In this document: positions 17,021 through 26,064 of the stretch, in pieces
Layout of the letters: each line of letters opens with the position of its first letter
How positions within the stretch are numbered: position 1 is the stretch's first letter
Source: Chloroflexota bacterium
GTDB lineage: Bacteria > Chloroflexota > UBA11872 > VXOZ01
Length of the DNA stretch: 64,000 nucleotides
Reading direction: 5' to 3'
Assembly: GCA_022824225.1 (NCBI GenBank)
Contig: JAJEAH010000028.1
Coordinates: 1 to 64,000, forward strand
Notes under the pieces: model-generated
Seen by the model: the letters and a program-made list of their open reading frames with translations, nothing else
Told to the model about the DNA's origin: nothing
Database searches by the model: none
Translations under genes and position numbers: made by a program

Positions 17021-18199
17021 GTGCGACTATCGCTGACATACCAGGGCATCCCAATCTGGCGGCACTCGCGGGTGCTGGGTTGGACCGCCCAGATCGTGTC
17101 GGGCATTGTCGTGGTGGCGGCAGTGGCGTTCTTCATTGCCAACCTCGCCAACGCCATCGATGAACGCGACATTCCCTTTGGTTGGTCGTTTCTCAATCGC
17201 GAGTACTCCACGCCCATTAGCGAGCACCTGCTGCCCTATCAAGAAAGCGACACGTTCGCCTACGCATTCTTGGTGGCCGCCATCAACACGCTCATGGTGT
17301 CGATCGTGGGTGTAATACTGGCCACGTTGTTGGGCATCGTCGTGGGCGCCGTTCAGCTTTCGGGCAATTGGGTCATCAGCCGCGTAGCCACCGTCTACGT
17401 GGAGGTCTTCCGCAACGTTCCCCTCCTGGTCCAGCTCTTCTTCTGGTACATCCTGCTGCTGGGGCTGCCCCGGGTGAGCGAAGGCTTCGTGTGGCTGGAC
17501 AGCTTCTATTTGAGCAACTCAGGTCTGTCTCTACCGGCGCCCAGAGCGCAGGAAATGGCGGTGCCGTGGCTGCTCGCCGTCGTTGTGCTGATTGCGATTA
17601 GCATTGGCGTTCGCGCCTGGTTGGCGCGGCGCGAGGAGCGCACTGGCAAACCGTCCTACCCGTTGCTGGGGGGGGTTGTCGTGGTGGTCGTCGGCGCCAT
17701 AGTGGCGTGGTTCGCCCTGGGCGGCGAGCCGTTTGCCATCAGCGTCCCGCATCCGGAGGGCCGGTTCGGGCGCATCGTGGACGGCGCAACATTGTCTACC
17801 GAACTGACCGCGTTGCTCATGGGCTTGATCATGTACACGGCTGCCTTCATCGCCGAAATTGTGCGCGGCGGATTGCAGTCGGTATCCAAAGGCCAGACCG
17901 AGGCCTCTCGCTCGTTGGGCCTGGGCACCATGGAGACACTGCGGTACATCACCTTTCCCCAGGCGCTGCGCGTTATCGTGCCGCCCCTTATCAGCCAGTA
18001 CCTCAACCTTACGAAGAATAGCAGTCTGGCACTGGCTATCGGCTACGCCGATCTCACCAGTGTCGCGAAGACGATGACCCAGACTGCGCCGGCGGTTACC
18101 ATCTTCTTGATCATCATGCTCATCTACCTGTCGTACAGCCTGACGTATTCCTTGATCGGGAATCTGTACAACCGGTACATCCAGTTTACGGGAGGTTAG
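17021..18199 (+). CDS. aapQ: Amino-acid ABC transporter permease AapQ-like
   Basis: This is an integral membrane permease of the HisMQ type, 392 residues with about eight membrane segments. As in AapQ/BztB, a first segment (about residues 25-47) is followed by a long extracytoplasmic loop. The permease core includes VYVEVFRNVPLLVQLFFWY, with the C-terminal EAA-type loop SRSLGLGTMETLRYITFPQALR and NLTKNSSLALAIGY. GTG 17021 is preferred because AAGGA lies about 10 bases upstream; the TTG at 17012 overlaps it. TATACT near 16970 may be part of a promoter. The stop lies seven bases before the partner permease. Confidence 0.91.
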   Translation: MRLSLTYQGIPIWRHSRVLGWTAQIVSGIVVVAAVAFFIANLANAIDERDIPFGWSFLNREYSTPISEHLLPYQESDTFAYAFLVAAINTLMVSIVGVILATLLGIVVGAVQLSGNWVISRVATVYVEVFRNVPLLVQLFFWYILLLGLPRVSEGFVWLDSFYLSNSGLSLPAPRAQEMAVPWLLAVVVLIAISIGVRAWLARREERTGKPSYPLLGGVVVVVVGAIVAWFALGGEPFAISVPHPEGRFGRIVDGATLSTELTALLMGLIMYTAAFIAEIVRGGLQSVSKGQTEASRSLGLGTMETLRYITFPQALRVIVPPLISQYLNLTKNSSLALAIGYADLTSVAKTMTQTAPAVTIFLIIMLIYLSYSLTYSLIGNLYNRYIQFTGG

Positions 18200-18206
18200 G
18201 TGCTCG

Positions 18207-19436
18207 ATGGCTACTGCTGATACGTGGCAGCCGGCGCCGTCGCTGCCGGCCCCGCGGTCGGAAAGAGGCTGGATTGGCTGGGCCAGGGCGAATCTCTTTG
18301 CCAACTGGCTGAGCGGCTTGGTAACGGTTGTCACCGTACCGTTGATCGCGTGGGTGCTGTGGCGCATAGTGGCGTGGGTATTCGGCACGGCCGATTGGAC
18401 TCTCATCGCCAGCCGGCCGCAACAGTACCTCATCGGCTTGTATCCGACTGAACTTGCCTGGCGTCCGTTGGCGGGCTGGCTGTTGGTCTCGATACTCTTC
18501 GGCATGGCGGCCGCTATGTGGGGTGGCGCGGCCCGGCGCATCGCCATCGGCTATGGGGCCATCACCCTTCTGCTTGGCATATTGCCGTACGGGATGTTCC
18601 ATGAAGGCGTGGTCATGCCCGGCTGGATACGGGCGCTCATTGTGGCCAATCTGCTCACGATGGCCGTTGGCTATGCCCTCGGCCGCTCCTCGCATTGGGG
18701 CAGGCCGCGCACGTTCGTCGTGGGCGGTATCGCCATTTACGTGGTGCTGCTTGTGCTGCTCACGGGCCTGCCAGGCATGGAACAGGTACCGCCGCGGCAA
18801 TGGGGCGGCTTGATGCTCAACCTCATCCTGGCAGTGTCCGGTATTTTCTTTGCCTTTCCCATCGGCGTGTTGCTCGCCCTGGGACGGCGCAGTGCCTTGC
18901 CGGTTGTGAAAATCTTGTGCGTGGTGTTCATCGAGGTCTTCCGGGGCGTGCCCCTCATCACACTGCTCTTCATGTCCCAGGTGCTGGTGCCGTTGGCGCT
19001 GCCGGAGAACTTCCCCGTGGACTCGGTGACACGGGCGGCCATCACCATCACCCTGTTCTCAGCGGCGTATACGGCCGAGAATATTCGCGGCGGTTTGCAG
19101 GGGTTGCACCCCGGCCAGGCCGAAGCGGCGCGGGCTCTGGGCCTGCCCGGTTGGCAGGTCACTTCCCTGATTTTGCTGCCCCAGGCCATCCGCAACGTCA
19201 TTCCGGCCATCGTGGGGCAGTTTATCGCATTGTTCAAAGACACGAGCCTGGTCTACATTGTCGGCATGCTGGACATTTTGGAGATGGGACGCTCCATCGT
19301 GCAGGGCAACGTGCAGTTCGCTGACAACGGTCGGGAACTCTTCATATTCGTAGCAGTCGTGTTTTGGATCTTCACCTACACCATGTCATACGTCAGCCGG
19401 CGGGTGGAAAGGCATCTCGGCGTAGGTGTACGCTAG
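18207..19436 (+). CDS. aapM: Amino-acid ABC transporter permease AapM-like
   Basis: This is the partner permease, 409 residues, with an N-terminal set of membrane segments typical of AapM/BztC and a C-terminal HisMQ core. VVFIEVFRGVPLITLLFM and the EAA loop ARALGLPGWQVTSLILLPQ (with IRNVIPAIVGQF after it) mark the face that contacts the ATPase. The start is ATG 18207 with GGGAGG in the end of the upstream gene. It forms an operon with the upstream permease and the downstream ATPase. Confidence 0.92.
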   Translation: MATADTWQPAPSLPAPRSERGWIGWARANLFANWLSGLVTVVTVPLIAWVLWRIVAWVFGTADWTLIASRPQQYLIGLYPTELAWRPLAGWLLVSILFGMAAAMWGGAARRIAIGYGAITLLLGILPYGMFHEGVVMPGWIRALIVANLLTMAVGYALGRSSHWGRPRTFVVGGIAIYVVLLVLLTGLPGMEQVPPRQWGGLMLNLILAVSGIFFAFPIGVLLALGRRSALPVVKILCVVFIEVFRGVPLITLLFMSQVLVPLALPENFPVDSVTRAAITITLFSAAYTAENIRGGLQGLHPGQAEAARALGLPGWQVTSLILLPQAIRNVIPAIVGQFIALFKDTSLVYIVGMLDILEMGRSIVQGNVQFADNGRELFIFVAVVFWIFTYTMSYVSRRVERHLGVGVR

Positions 19437-19511
19437 GCGAGAAGAAGATGCTGTCCAGAGGCAATATGGCAACTCTGACGGCGTGGCGCTGAATATCAAG
19501 CGGAGGTGATC

Positions 19512-20288
<777 letters not shown>

Positions 20289-20580
20289 GGCGGGCCGGGC
20301 GGCCCGATTCCGGCCGCGTCTGCCGTATTGCGGTACACCGGCTCTTTCTCAATCCCGATGCGACGGATTTACATAACTGAATGCCAGTTTCAGTGTTGAC
20401 GTAGCGTGAAGTAGCGCGTCGCTCCGGTCACGGCACACTCTTGGCTCTGCTAAGAAAGGAGGTCGGAACGCGCGAGTCCTTTTGCCAAGCGCAAACACGG
20501 CCAGGGGAAGTCCGACGCCGAGGGCACGTTCGCGAAGTTTTCGGAAGAGATCGGTCCTAACGTGTGAGAAAGGCGATCAG

Positions 20581-22008
20581 ATGAAACTGCACGCCCAGCG
20601 GCTATCACGCCGCCGCGTCTTAGCCGGTTCCGGTGGAGCGCTCACCGCACTGGCCTTGGCTGCCTGCGGCGCAGTGCCCGCAGAGACTATGGCCACGGAA
20701 GAGCAGGCGGAAGCGCCGCAAGCCGAAGCCGCCCCGCCCGAAAAAGAGGCCGTCTACGTCCTGTTTGCCACACATCCCTACTTCAGATTCCAGGAAGAAG
20801 ATGGCGTATCGGCCGAACTTGTCGCAGAGTTCCGCGAAGAGCACCCCGATATTGACTTTGATGTAAATCCGCCGTCAACGAGCTCCGGCGAGCGCTACGC
20901 CGCGTTTCGCACGGCGTTTGCCGCCAACACGCCCCACGACCTCAGCTCCTGGGGCGAATGGCATGCCATCGAACTTGGCGCGCTCGGCCAAGCGCGGGGA
21001 CTGAACGACCTCGTCAGGACCTCCAATATCGACATGGAGGACATCTGGACGAGCTTGACCGAAAACATGGTCTGGAGCAAGGACGGTCAGCTCTACGGCT
21101 TCCCGTACGGTCCCGACCTGCGGGTGCTCTACATGCACGACGGCATCTTTCTGGAAAATGGACTGGACCCGGACAACGGCCCGGAAAGCTGGGACGACCT
21201 GGAGGAAGTAATCCAGAAGACGATGCGCAAGGATGCCGCGGGCAATTTGGTGGTGGCGGGCTTTCCGCCGGAATGGGGCAGCGGCGGCCGCTACCAGTGG
21301 ATTACGCCGCTGCTGCAGCTTGGCGGCAAGCGCATCAGCGACGACTTGTCCAGTGCGGCGCTGAATAGCCCGGAGGGTGTCGCGGCGCTCACGTGGGTGA
21401 AGAAGGTCAACGACCTGCAGGGCGGCTGGGATGCGCTGGCAACGCTGCGCCAAACGGCCAGGCCCTCAGGCGCCAGTGTCGGCTCTTCGTTGGTCAACGG
21501 CTTTACGGCCACGATGTATGCGACGTACTCCACGCGCAAGGCGGAAATCTACCCAATCGATGAGAACTTCGAGTTCAGTATCATCGAGCACCCCAAACCG
21601 CCGGACGCCGTGCGGCAGGCGAGTTGGAGCGGACACCACATTTGGATCATGTCGTCGTGGACGACCGTGCCCGAAGAGGCCTTTGCCTGGGTCGAGTTCG
21701 TGTCCCGGCCCGAAAACAACCTGCGCTGGGCCAAAGCCTGGGACCGGGTGCCTATCCGGCTTTCGGTCGCGAATTCGGTGGAGTTCACGGAAGGCGATCC
21801 GTTCCTGGAGCACCAGAGCTACCAAATTCCGTTCCGCGCGTCCCATTCGCTGCCCATTCCCGGCGCCGACGAGTTGCGCACGGCCCTAACCCAGTTCCTG
21901 CCAGACGTCATGGCGGGCAATATCACTATCCAGGAGGGTCTGGTAAACGTTGAGCAGGAGTGGAACAACATCATTGCCAAGTGGCAGGAGCTTGTGGGCG
22001 GCTGGTAG
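20581..22008 (+). CDS. Extracellular solute-binding lipoprotein, family 1 (orphan, second copy)
   Basis: This is a sugar-type ABC binding protein, 475 residues, exported with a Tat-like SRRRVLAG signal (residues 9-16) and a lipobox LAACG. A Glu/Ala/Pro-rich linker follows. Blocks LDPDNGPESWDDLEE, LLQLGGK and NDLQGGWDALATL match the lipoproteins at 10167 and 52920, so the three are paralogues. The start is ATG 20581, preceded by GAAAGGCGA; the open frame upstream is unsupported. No permease gene follows. The ligand is unknown; oligosaccharides or polyols are usual for the family. Confidence 0.87.
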   Translation: MKLHAQRLSRRRVLAGSGGALTALALAACGAVPAETMATEEQAEAPQAEAAPPEKEAVYVLFATHPYFRFQEEDGVSAELVAEFREEHPDIDFDVNPPSTSSGERYAAFRTAFAANTPHDLSSWGEWHAIELGALGQARGLNDLVRTSNIDMEDIWTSLTENMVWSKDGQLYGFPYGPDLRVLYMHDGIFLENGLDPDNGPESWDDLEEVIQKTMRKDAAGNLVVAGFPPEWGSGGRYQWITPLLQLGGKRISDDLSSAALNSPEGVAALTWVKKVNDLQGGWDALATLRQTARPSGASVGSSLVNGFTATMYATYSTRKAEIYPIDENFEFSIIEHPKPPDAVRQASWSGHHIWIMSSWTTVPEEAFAWVEFVSRPENNLRWAKAWDRVPIRLSVANSVEFTEGDPFLEHQSYQIPFRASHSLPIPGADELRTALTQFLPDVMAGNITIQEGLVNVEQEWNNIIAKWQELVGGW

Positions 22009-22097
22009 AGCACGCTGCGCGGCGGGGCGGCCGCGGCTGCCCCGTCGGTGCGGCGGTACGGCAGAGAGATCGATTGAGCGTTCTTGGCTAGTGACCC

Positions 22098-22565
22098 GTG
22101 AAGGCTAGCACGGCCTGCAAAACGTGCGCATTTGCGGAACGCAGGCGGCAAGGGGAAGCGCCGCTGTGGGACGACATATACAGGACGAAGTCCTGGGTCG
22201 TCGTACACGCGACCAATACTTCCTTGCCGGGGTGGCTCGTCCTGGTCTTAGACCGGCATATTGAATCACTCGCTGAACTCACTGAAGACGAAGCTTCTGA
22301 ACTAGGACCTCTCATTCGACGTGTTTCCATGGCTCTCACGAGTGTGCTCGGCTGTGAGAAAACGTACGTGATACAGTTTGCGGAGCATAGGGAGCATCCT
22401 CACGTGCACATCCACATTGTGCCGCGCATGAAGTGCCAGCCCGCCAATCGGCGTAGTGTGCGCGTTTTCGCGTACTTGGGAGTCTCTCAGGAAGAGTGTG
22501 TGAGTGAAGGGCATATGAATGAGATTGCCACCAAAGTCAGGGCCGAATTGGCTAGGAGGGAGTGA
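22098..22565 (+). CDS. HIT family hydrolase
   Basis: This is a histidine-triad protein of 155 residues, a class that hydrolyses or transfers nucleotidyl groups (AMP-lysine, ApnA, ADP-sugars). The triad HVHIHIV (His102, His104, His106) ends the HIT core, and an N-terminal CKTC (Cys7, Cys10) could supply a zinc knuckle as in many bacterial HIT proteins. The start is GTG 22098. A C-terminal tail of about 45 residues follows the triad. It stands alone after the solute-binding gene. The substrate cannot be told from sequence. Confidence 0.87.
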   Translation: MKASTACKTCAFAERRRQGEAPLWDDIYRTKSWVVVHATNTSLPGWLVLVLDRHIESLAELTEDEASELGPLIRRVSMALTSVLGCEKTYVIQFAEHREHPHVHIHIVPRMKCQPANRRSVRVFAYLGVSQEECVSEGHMNEIATKVRAELARRE

Positions 22566-22976
22566 CTATCGGCGAATAACGGCGCACATGAGGTTGTATT
22601 TGCGCCGCGGCACTCAGTTCGCTGCAGCGTGCCGAGCTGAGTCTTCTCGGCATTGTGGGGCAGTGCCCGAACAGTTTCTTGCAGGGGCTTAAGATTGACT
22701 CGGTTGGTTTCGACAGCATTCGCCGGGAGTCTGCGTTCCTGAGCAGAAAGAGACCATAGCGTGTCTCATTGAATGTGTCGTTCCGGGTAAACCTGCCCCT
22801 CGGCGGGCCTGTGCTGGGCTTGTCGAAGTGCTCAGGGCGAACGGAGAAGGCGAAAATCCCTTCTGGCTGTGTGGCCTCGCGAAGTCCTTGTCTAAGCACG
22901 AGTCGGCTTGCCGATCGATTCACAAGACTGCCTCTAGCGGATTCCTGTACAGGAACAACAAGGGTCGGCCAGATTC
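22566..22976. other. Intergenic stretch with one dispersed repeat copy
   Basis: This is a 411-base gap without a credible gene. A solitary family A copy, CTTGTCGAAGTGCTCAGG followed by GCGAACGG, lies at about 22819-22844. It is related to the unit of the 58-bp array. Confidence 0.5.
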
Positions 22977-23777
22977 ATGATAATTGACGTGCACGTACAT
23001 CCCCACGTTTCGCGCAAACTGGATGACTTTGCCGAACTGATGGCAATCGCGGCACAGTTCGACGTGCATCTCGTCACGTATTCCGTGCGGCCGGTGACGG
23101 TTCCCAACAACCACGAGTATCCTACGCCGGAGAACATCCGCGCCTGCAACGACCAGACCGATGTGCTCATGCGGCGCTATCCGGAGCGGGTGCACGGGTT
23201 TGCCTATGTGAATCCCGGACACGCGCGGGAGGCGTGCGCGGAGCTTGACTTTCGGTTGCGGGAGCAACACTTCGTCGGGCTCAAGTTGTGGGTGGCCGTG
23301 CCCTGCATTGATCCCCGCCTGGACGAGTTAATGGAAATCTGCGCGCACTATCGGGTGCCGGCCCTGCAACACACGTGGCAGAAGGTAAACGGACAGAAGA
23401 CGGGGGAATCGCCGCCCCACATGGTGGCTGCCCTGGCCAAGCGGCATCCGCGCACGACGCTCATCGCCGCCCACGCCGGCGGCGACTATGAGTACGGGGC
23501 GAAAACGTTTCGCTCGTGCGAAAACGTCTTGCTTGACATTGGCGGCAACGAGTGCAACGCCGGCTATGTGGAGATACTGGTGAATCACGTCGGTGCCGAC
23601 CGCGTGATCTTTGGCACGGACATGCCCGGCAGATCGTTCACGTCGCAATTGGCGAAGGTGTTGGGCGCCGACCTATCCGCAAAAGACAAGCAGAAGATCC
23701 TCTACGGGAATATGGCGAGGGTGCTGGCGCAGACCAAGACCATGCGCGACCCGTCGGTCTTTGCGGCGCAGAACTGA
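22977..23777 (+). CDS. Amidohydrolase family 2 (PF04909-type) metal hydrolase, copy A
   Basis: This is a TIM-barrel hydrolase or decarboxylase of 266 residues. The metal-site residues are present: DVHVH at the N-terminus (His6, His8), the LQHTW histidine near residue 132, AAHAGG near 165 and GTDMPGRSF near 218. The family includes decarboxylases of aromatic acids and lactone hydrolases, so the reaction is open. It is clearly paralogous to the gene at 24149 (shared GGDYEYGAK, NECNA and GTDMPGRSF). No signal peptide. The start is ATG 22977. Confidence 0.85.
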   Translation: MIIDVHVHPHVSRKLDDFAELMAIAAQFDVHLVTYSVRPVTVPNNHEYPTPENIRACNDQTDVLMRRYPERVHGFAYVNPGHAREACAELDFRLREQHFVGLKLWVAVPCIDPRLDELMEICAHYRVPALQHTWQKVNGQKTGESPPHMVAALAKRHPRTTLIAAHAGGDYEYGAKTFRSCENVLLDIGGNECNAGYVEILVNHVGADRVIFGTDMPGRSFTSQLAKVLGADLSAKDKQKILYGNMARVLAQTKTMRDPSVFAAQN

Positions 23778-24008
23778 TATAGGGGCAGCAGGTCGTCGTC
23801 GACTAGGTTCTGTGGATATTCAGTGCCAATCCGAGCGTAAGCGTCGAACGGGGTTCGCGGAATATCAAGCCTTTGCACGGGATTGTCTATCGTTTTGCTC
23901 CGCACAGTGGCGAGGAAGTCAAGTGACAGAGATTACTCGTACGTACGTGGTCATCTGCCACCCCGCGTAATAGTGCGATCCGGTGTCGCGTGAAGGCCTG
24001 CCCCTCGC

Positions 24009-24047
24009 TCCCGATCGGGGATGGATTCCCGCGTGAGCGGGAATGAC
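24009..24047. repeat. Dispersed repeat copy (family D) in the 23778-24148 spacer
   Basis: GGGATGGATTCCCGCGTGAG and the following CGGGAATGACGG form a short hairpin, TTCCCGC/GCGGGAA. It resembles interspersed palindromes common in environmental genomes. The rest of the 371-base gap holds no gene. Confidence 0.5.
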
Positions 24048-24148
24048 GGCGAACTGACCATACAGCGACGTCCGTGCATTTTAGAATTCGCGCTGCGCTT
24101 GAAATGACATAATATGAACGTAAAGGCAGTTAAGCTCGGTCTACTCTC

Positions 24149-24955
24149 ATGCCCATCATAGACGTTCACGTCCATACAGATGTAGGAAAGTCACTCGATG
24201 ACTTTGCCGAGCAAATTGAAATTGCGGAGCAATTCGATGCTGTGCTGGTGACGTATGCGATTCGTCCGGTCGCCGACGCGACACGTTACTCGTTCCCCAC
24301 GCCGGAGTTTTGCCGGCGCTGCAATGACGAAACGTACGCGCTGATGCAGCGCTATCCCGCGCGCGTGCGGGGCTTTTGCTACGTCAATCCCTACCATGGC
24401 GAGGCCGCGGCGGTTGAGTTGGAGCGGCGTCTGTCCACTCAGGGATTTGTCGGCCTGAAGCTCTGGCACGCGCTGCCGTGCGACGACCCGCGGGTAGACC
24501 GGCTGCTGGAGATTTGTGCGGCGTACCGCGTTCCTGCCTTGCAGCACACGTGGCTTAAGGCAGGCGGCCTGGGCTACGGGGAATCGCCGCCGGAAATGGT
24601 GGCGGAGTTGGCGCAACGCCATCCCACCACCACCGTCATCGCCGCTCACGCCGGCGGCGACTACGAATACGGCGCGAAAGTCTTTCGCAATTGTCCGAAC
24701 GTGTTGCTGGACATCGCCGGCAACGAATGCAATGCGGCCGGCGTGCAAATTTTGGTGGACCACGTCGGCGCCGAGCGTGTGATCTTCGGCACCGATATGC
24801 CGGGGCGTTCGTTTCCGTCGCAGCTTGCCAAGGTGCTCGGCACGGATTTGCCTGAGACTGACAAAGAGAAGATCCTCTACGAAAACATGGCGGATGTGCT
24901 GGCGCAGTGCAAAACGCCGCCGCTGGAGACACGACTGAAGGGCAGACGACAATGA
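24149..24955 (+). CDS. Amidohydrolase family 2 metal hydrolase, copy B
   Basis: This is a tandem paralogue of the gene at 22977, 268 residues, with the full metal site: DVHVHT (His7, His9), LQHTW, AAHAGG and GTDMPGRSF. It keeps GGDYEYGAK and NECNA. Differences cluster after position 190 and at the C-terminal tail. The start is ATG 24149. Its stop overlaps the start of the next gene as ATGA, so these two are translationally coupled. The two copies could act on related substrates or form a heteromer. Confidence 0.85.
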   Translation: MPIIDVHVHTDVGKSLDDFAEQIEIAEQFDAVLVTYAIRPVADATRYSFPTPEFCRRCNDETYALMQRYPARVRGFCYVNPYHGEAAAVELERRLSTQGFVGLKLWHALPCDDPRVDRLLEICAAYRVPALQHTWLKAGGLGYGESPPEMVAELAQRHPTTTVIAAHAGGDYEYGAKVFRNCPNVLLDIAGNECNAAGVQILVDHVGAERVIFGTDMPGRSFPSQLAKVLGTDLPETDKEKILYENMADVLAQCKTPPLETRLKGRRQ

Positions 24956-25725
24956 TCGATAGCAATGCGTATGTTGGTGAATGGCCGTTTCGGCGCTTGC
25001 CGTACTCCCAACCGGATGCGCTGCTGCGCAAGATGGACGCCCTCGGTATCGAGAGGGCCGTGGTTGCCCGCTTGGAGAACGTATTCTACAAGGACTTGTT
25101 GGTTGGCAACCGCGAATTGCACGCCATCGTCCTAGCACACCAGGACCGCTTCATTCCCGCGTATACTATCAATCCGGCCTATCCCGGCTGGGACGACGAC
25201 TTGCGCATCTGCCTGGACGAGCTAGGCGCGCGGCACCTCCGTCTGCACCCCAATTACCACCAGTACGAACTCCTGGGCCGGGAGAACTTGCGTTTGTTGG
25301 AGACGGCGGCAGAACACGACCTGCTCATCAGCATCGCGATCGGTCTGGAAGACGTGCGGCACCAGCATTGGCTGGCGCGCGTGCCCGATGTTTCCGCCGG
25401 CGACATTGCCCAAACGGTCAATGCCTTTCCCCACGTGCGCTTTCTCGTTACCGCGGGACGGTTTGGGGAAGTCACGAGTATCTGGCGCAGCGTGGACAAG
25501 CGCGAGAATCTCTACGTGGAAAACAGCCGCGTGCAGGGGCCGATCCACGACGTGGCGAAGCTGTGCGGCGTGATTGGCCCCGACCACGTGCTCTTTGGCT
25601 CCAATGCGCCGCTGCACTACCACGAGTCGGCCAAGCTCAGCATAGAGACCGAAGCGCAAATCTCGGATGCCTACAAGCAGAAGCTCCTACACGGCAACGC
25701 GGTGCGACTCTTCCAGCCGCAGTGA
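24952..25725 (+). CDS. Amidohydrolase-like protein with degenerate metal site
   Basis: The 257-residue TIM-barrel protein begins IDSNAYVGEWPFRRL, the D-x-N-x-Y-x-G-x-W-P-F-R pattern that replaces the usual D-x-H-x-H in a divergent amidohydrolase group. LRLHPNYHQYE, LVTAGRFGE and FGSNAPLHYHES occupy the later strand positions, with GSN where GTD is normal. Metal-dependent chemistry is therefore doubtful or uses other ligands. The start is ATG 24952 in an ATGA overlap with copy B; an upstream in-frame GTG-type start would extend into that gene. It may be a partner subunit of copy B. Confidence 0.8.
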   Translation: MIDSNAYVGEWPFRRLPYSQPDALLRKMDALGIERAVVARLENVFYKDLLVGNRELHAIVLAHQDRFIPAYTINPAYPGWDDDLRICLDELGARHLRLHPNYHQYELLGRENLRLLETAAEHDLLISIAIGLEDVRHQHWLARVPDVSAGDIAQTVNAFPHVRFLVTAGRFGEVTSIWRSVDKRENLYVENSRVQGPIHDVAKLCGVIGPDHVLFGSNAPLHYHESAKLSIETEAQISDAYKQKLLHGNAVRLFQPQ

Positions 25726-25772
25726 AGTCCAGTGCAGGCGCAGCCAGGTGAGAGTGAGAATACCTAAACGCC

Positions 25773-25911
25773 GCCGGTAACCCAGGTTTGCAGCCTGCGC
25801 GGGCCGGATACACGACCAAACTCCGCCGGTAGCGCAGGTATGCAACCTGTGTAGACTGGGAACACTACCGCTCACTTCCGGTAGCGCGGGTTTGCAGCCT
25901 GCGCGGGCCAG
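25773..25911. repeat. Three dispersed palindromic repeats (family C) in the 25726-26064 spacer
   Basis: Three units of the GGTAGCGCAGGTTTGCAGCC type occur at about 25773-25805, 25825-25855 and 25877-25911, each ending in CTGCGCGGGCC or a variant. The CAGGTTTGCAGCCTG core is a hairpin. The rest of the 339-base gap shows no gene. Confidence 0.75.
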
Positions 25912-26064
25912 GCGCATGTCCAATACCCACCCAGATGCGTCCCTGGATAGGCACTCAGCGCGCACATTCGGCAGAGAAACGATGAGCGTCCCGTAATTCC
26001 CTACTCTCCAACCTAGACAAACCCAGTCCCAACGCAGCAATAGCGGAGTGAGCAAACACAACCA

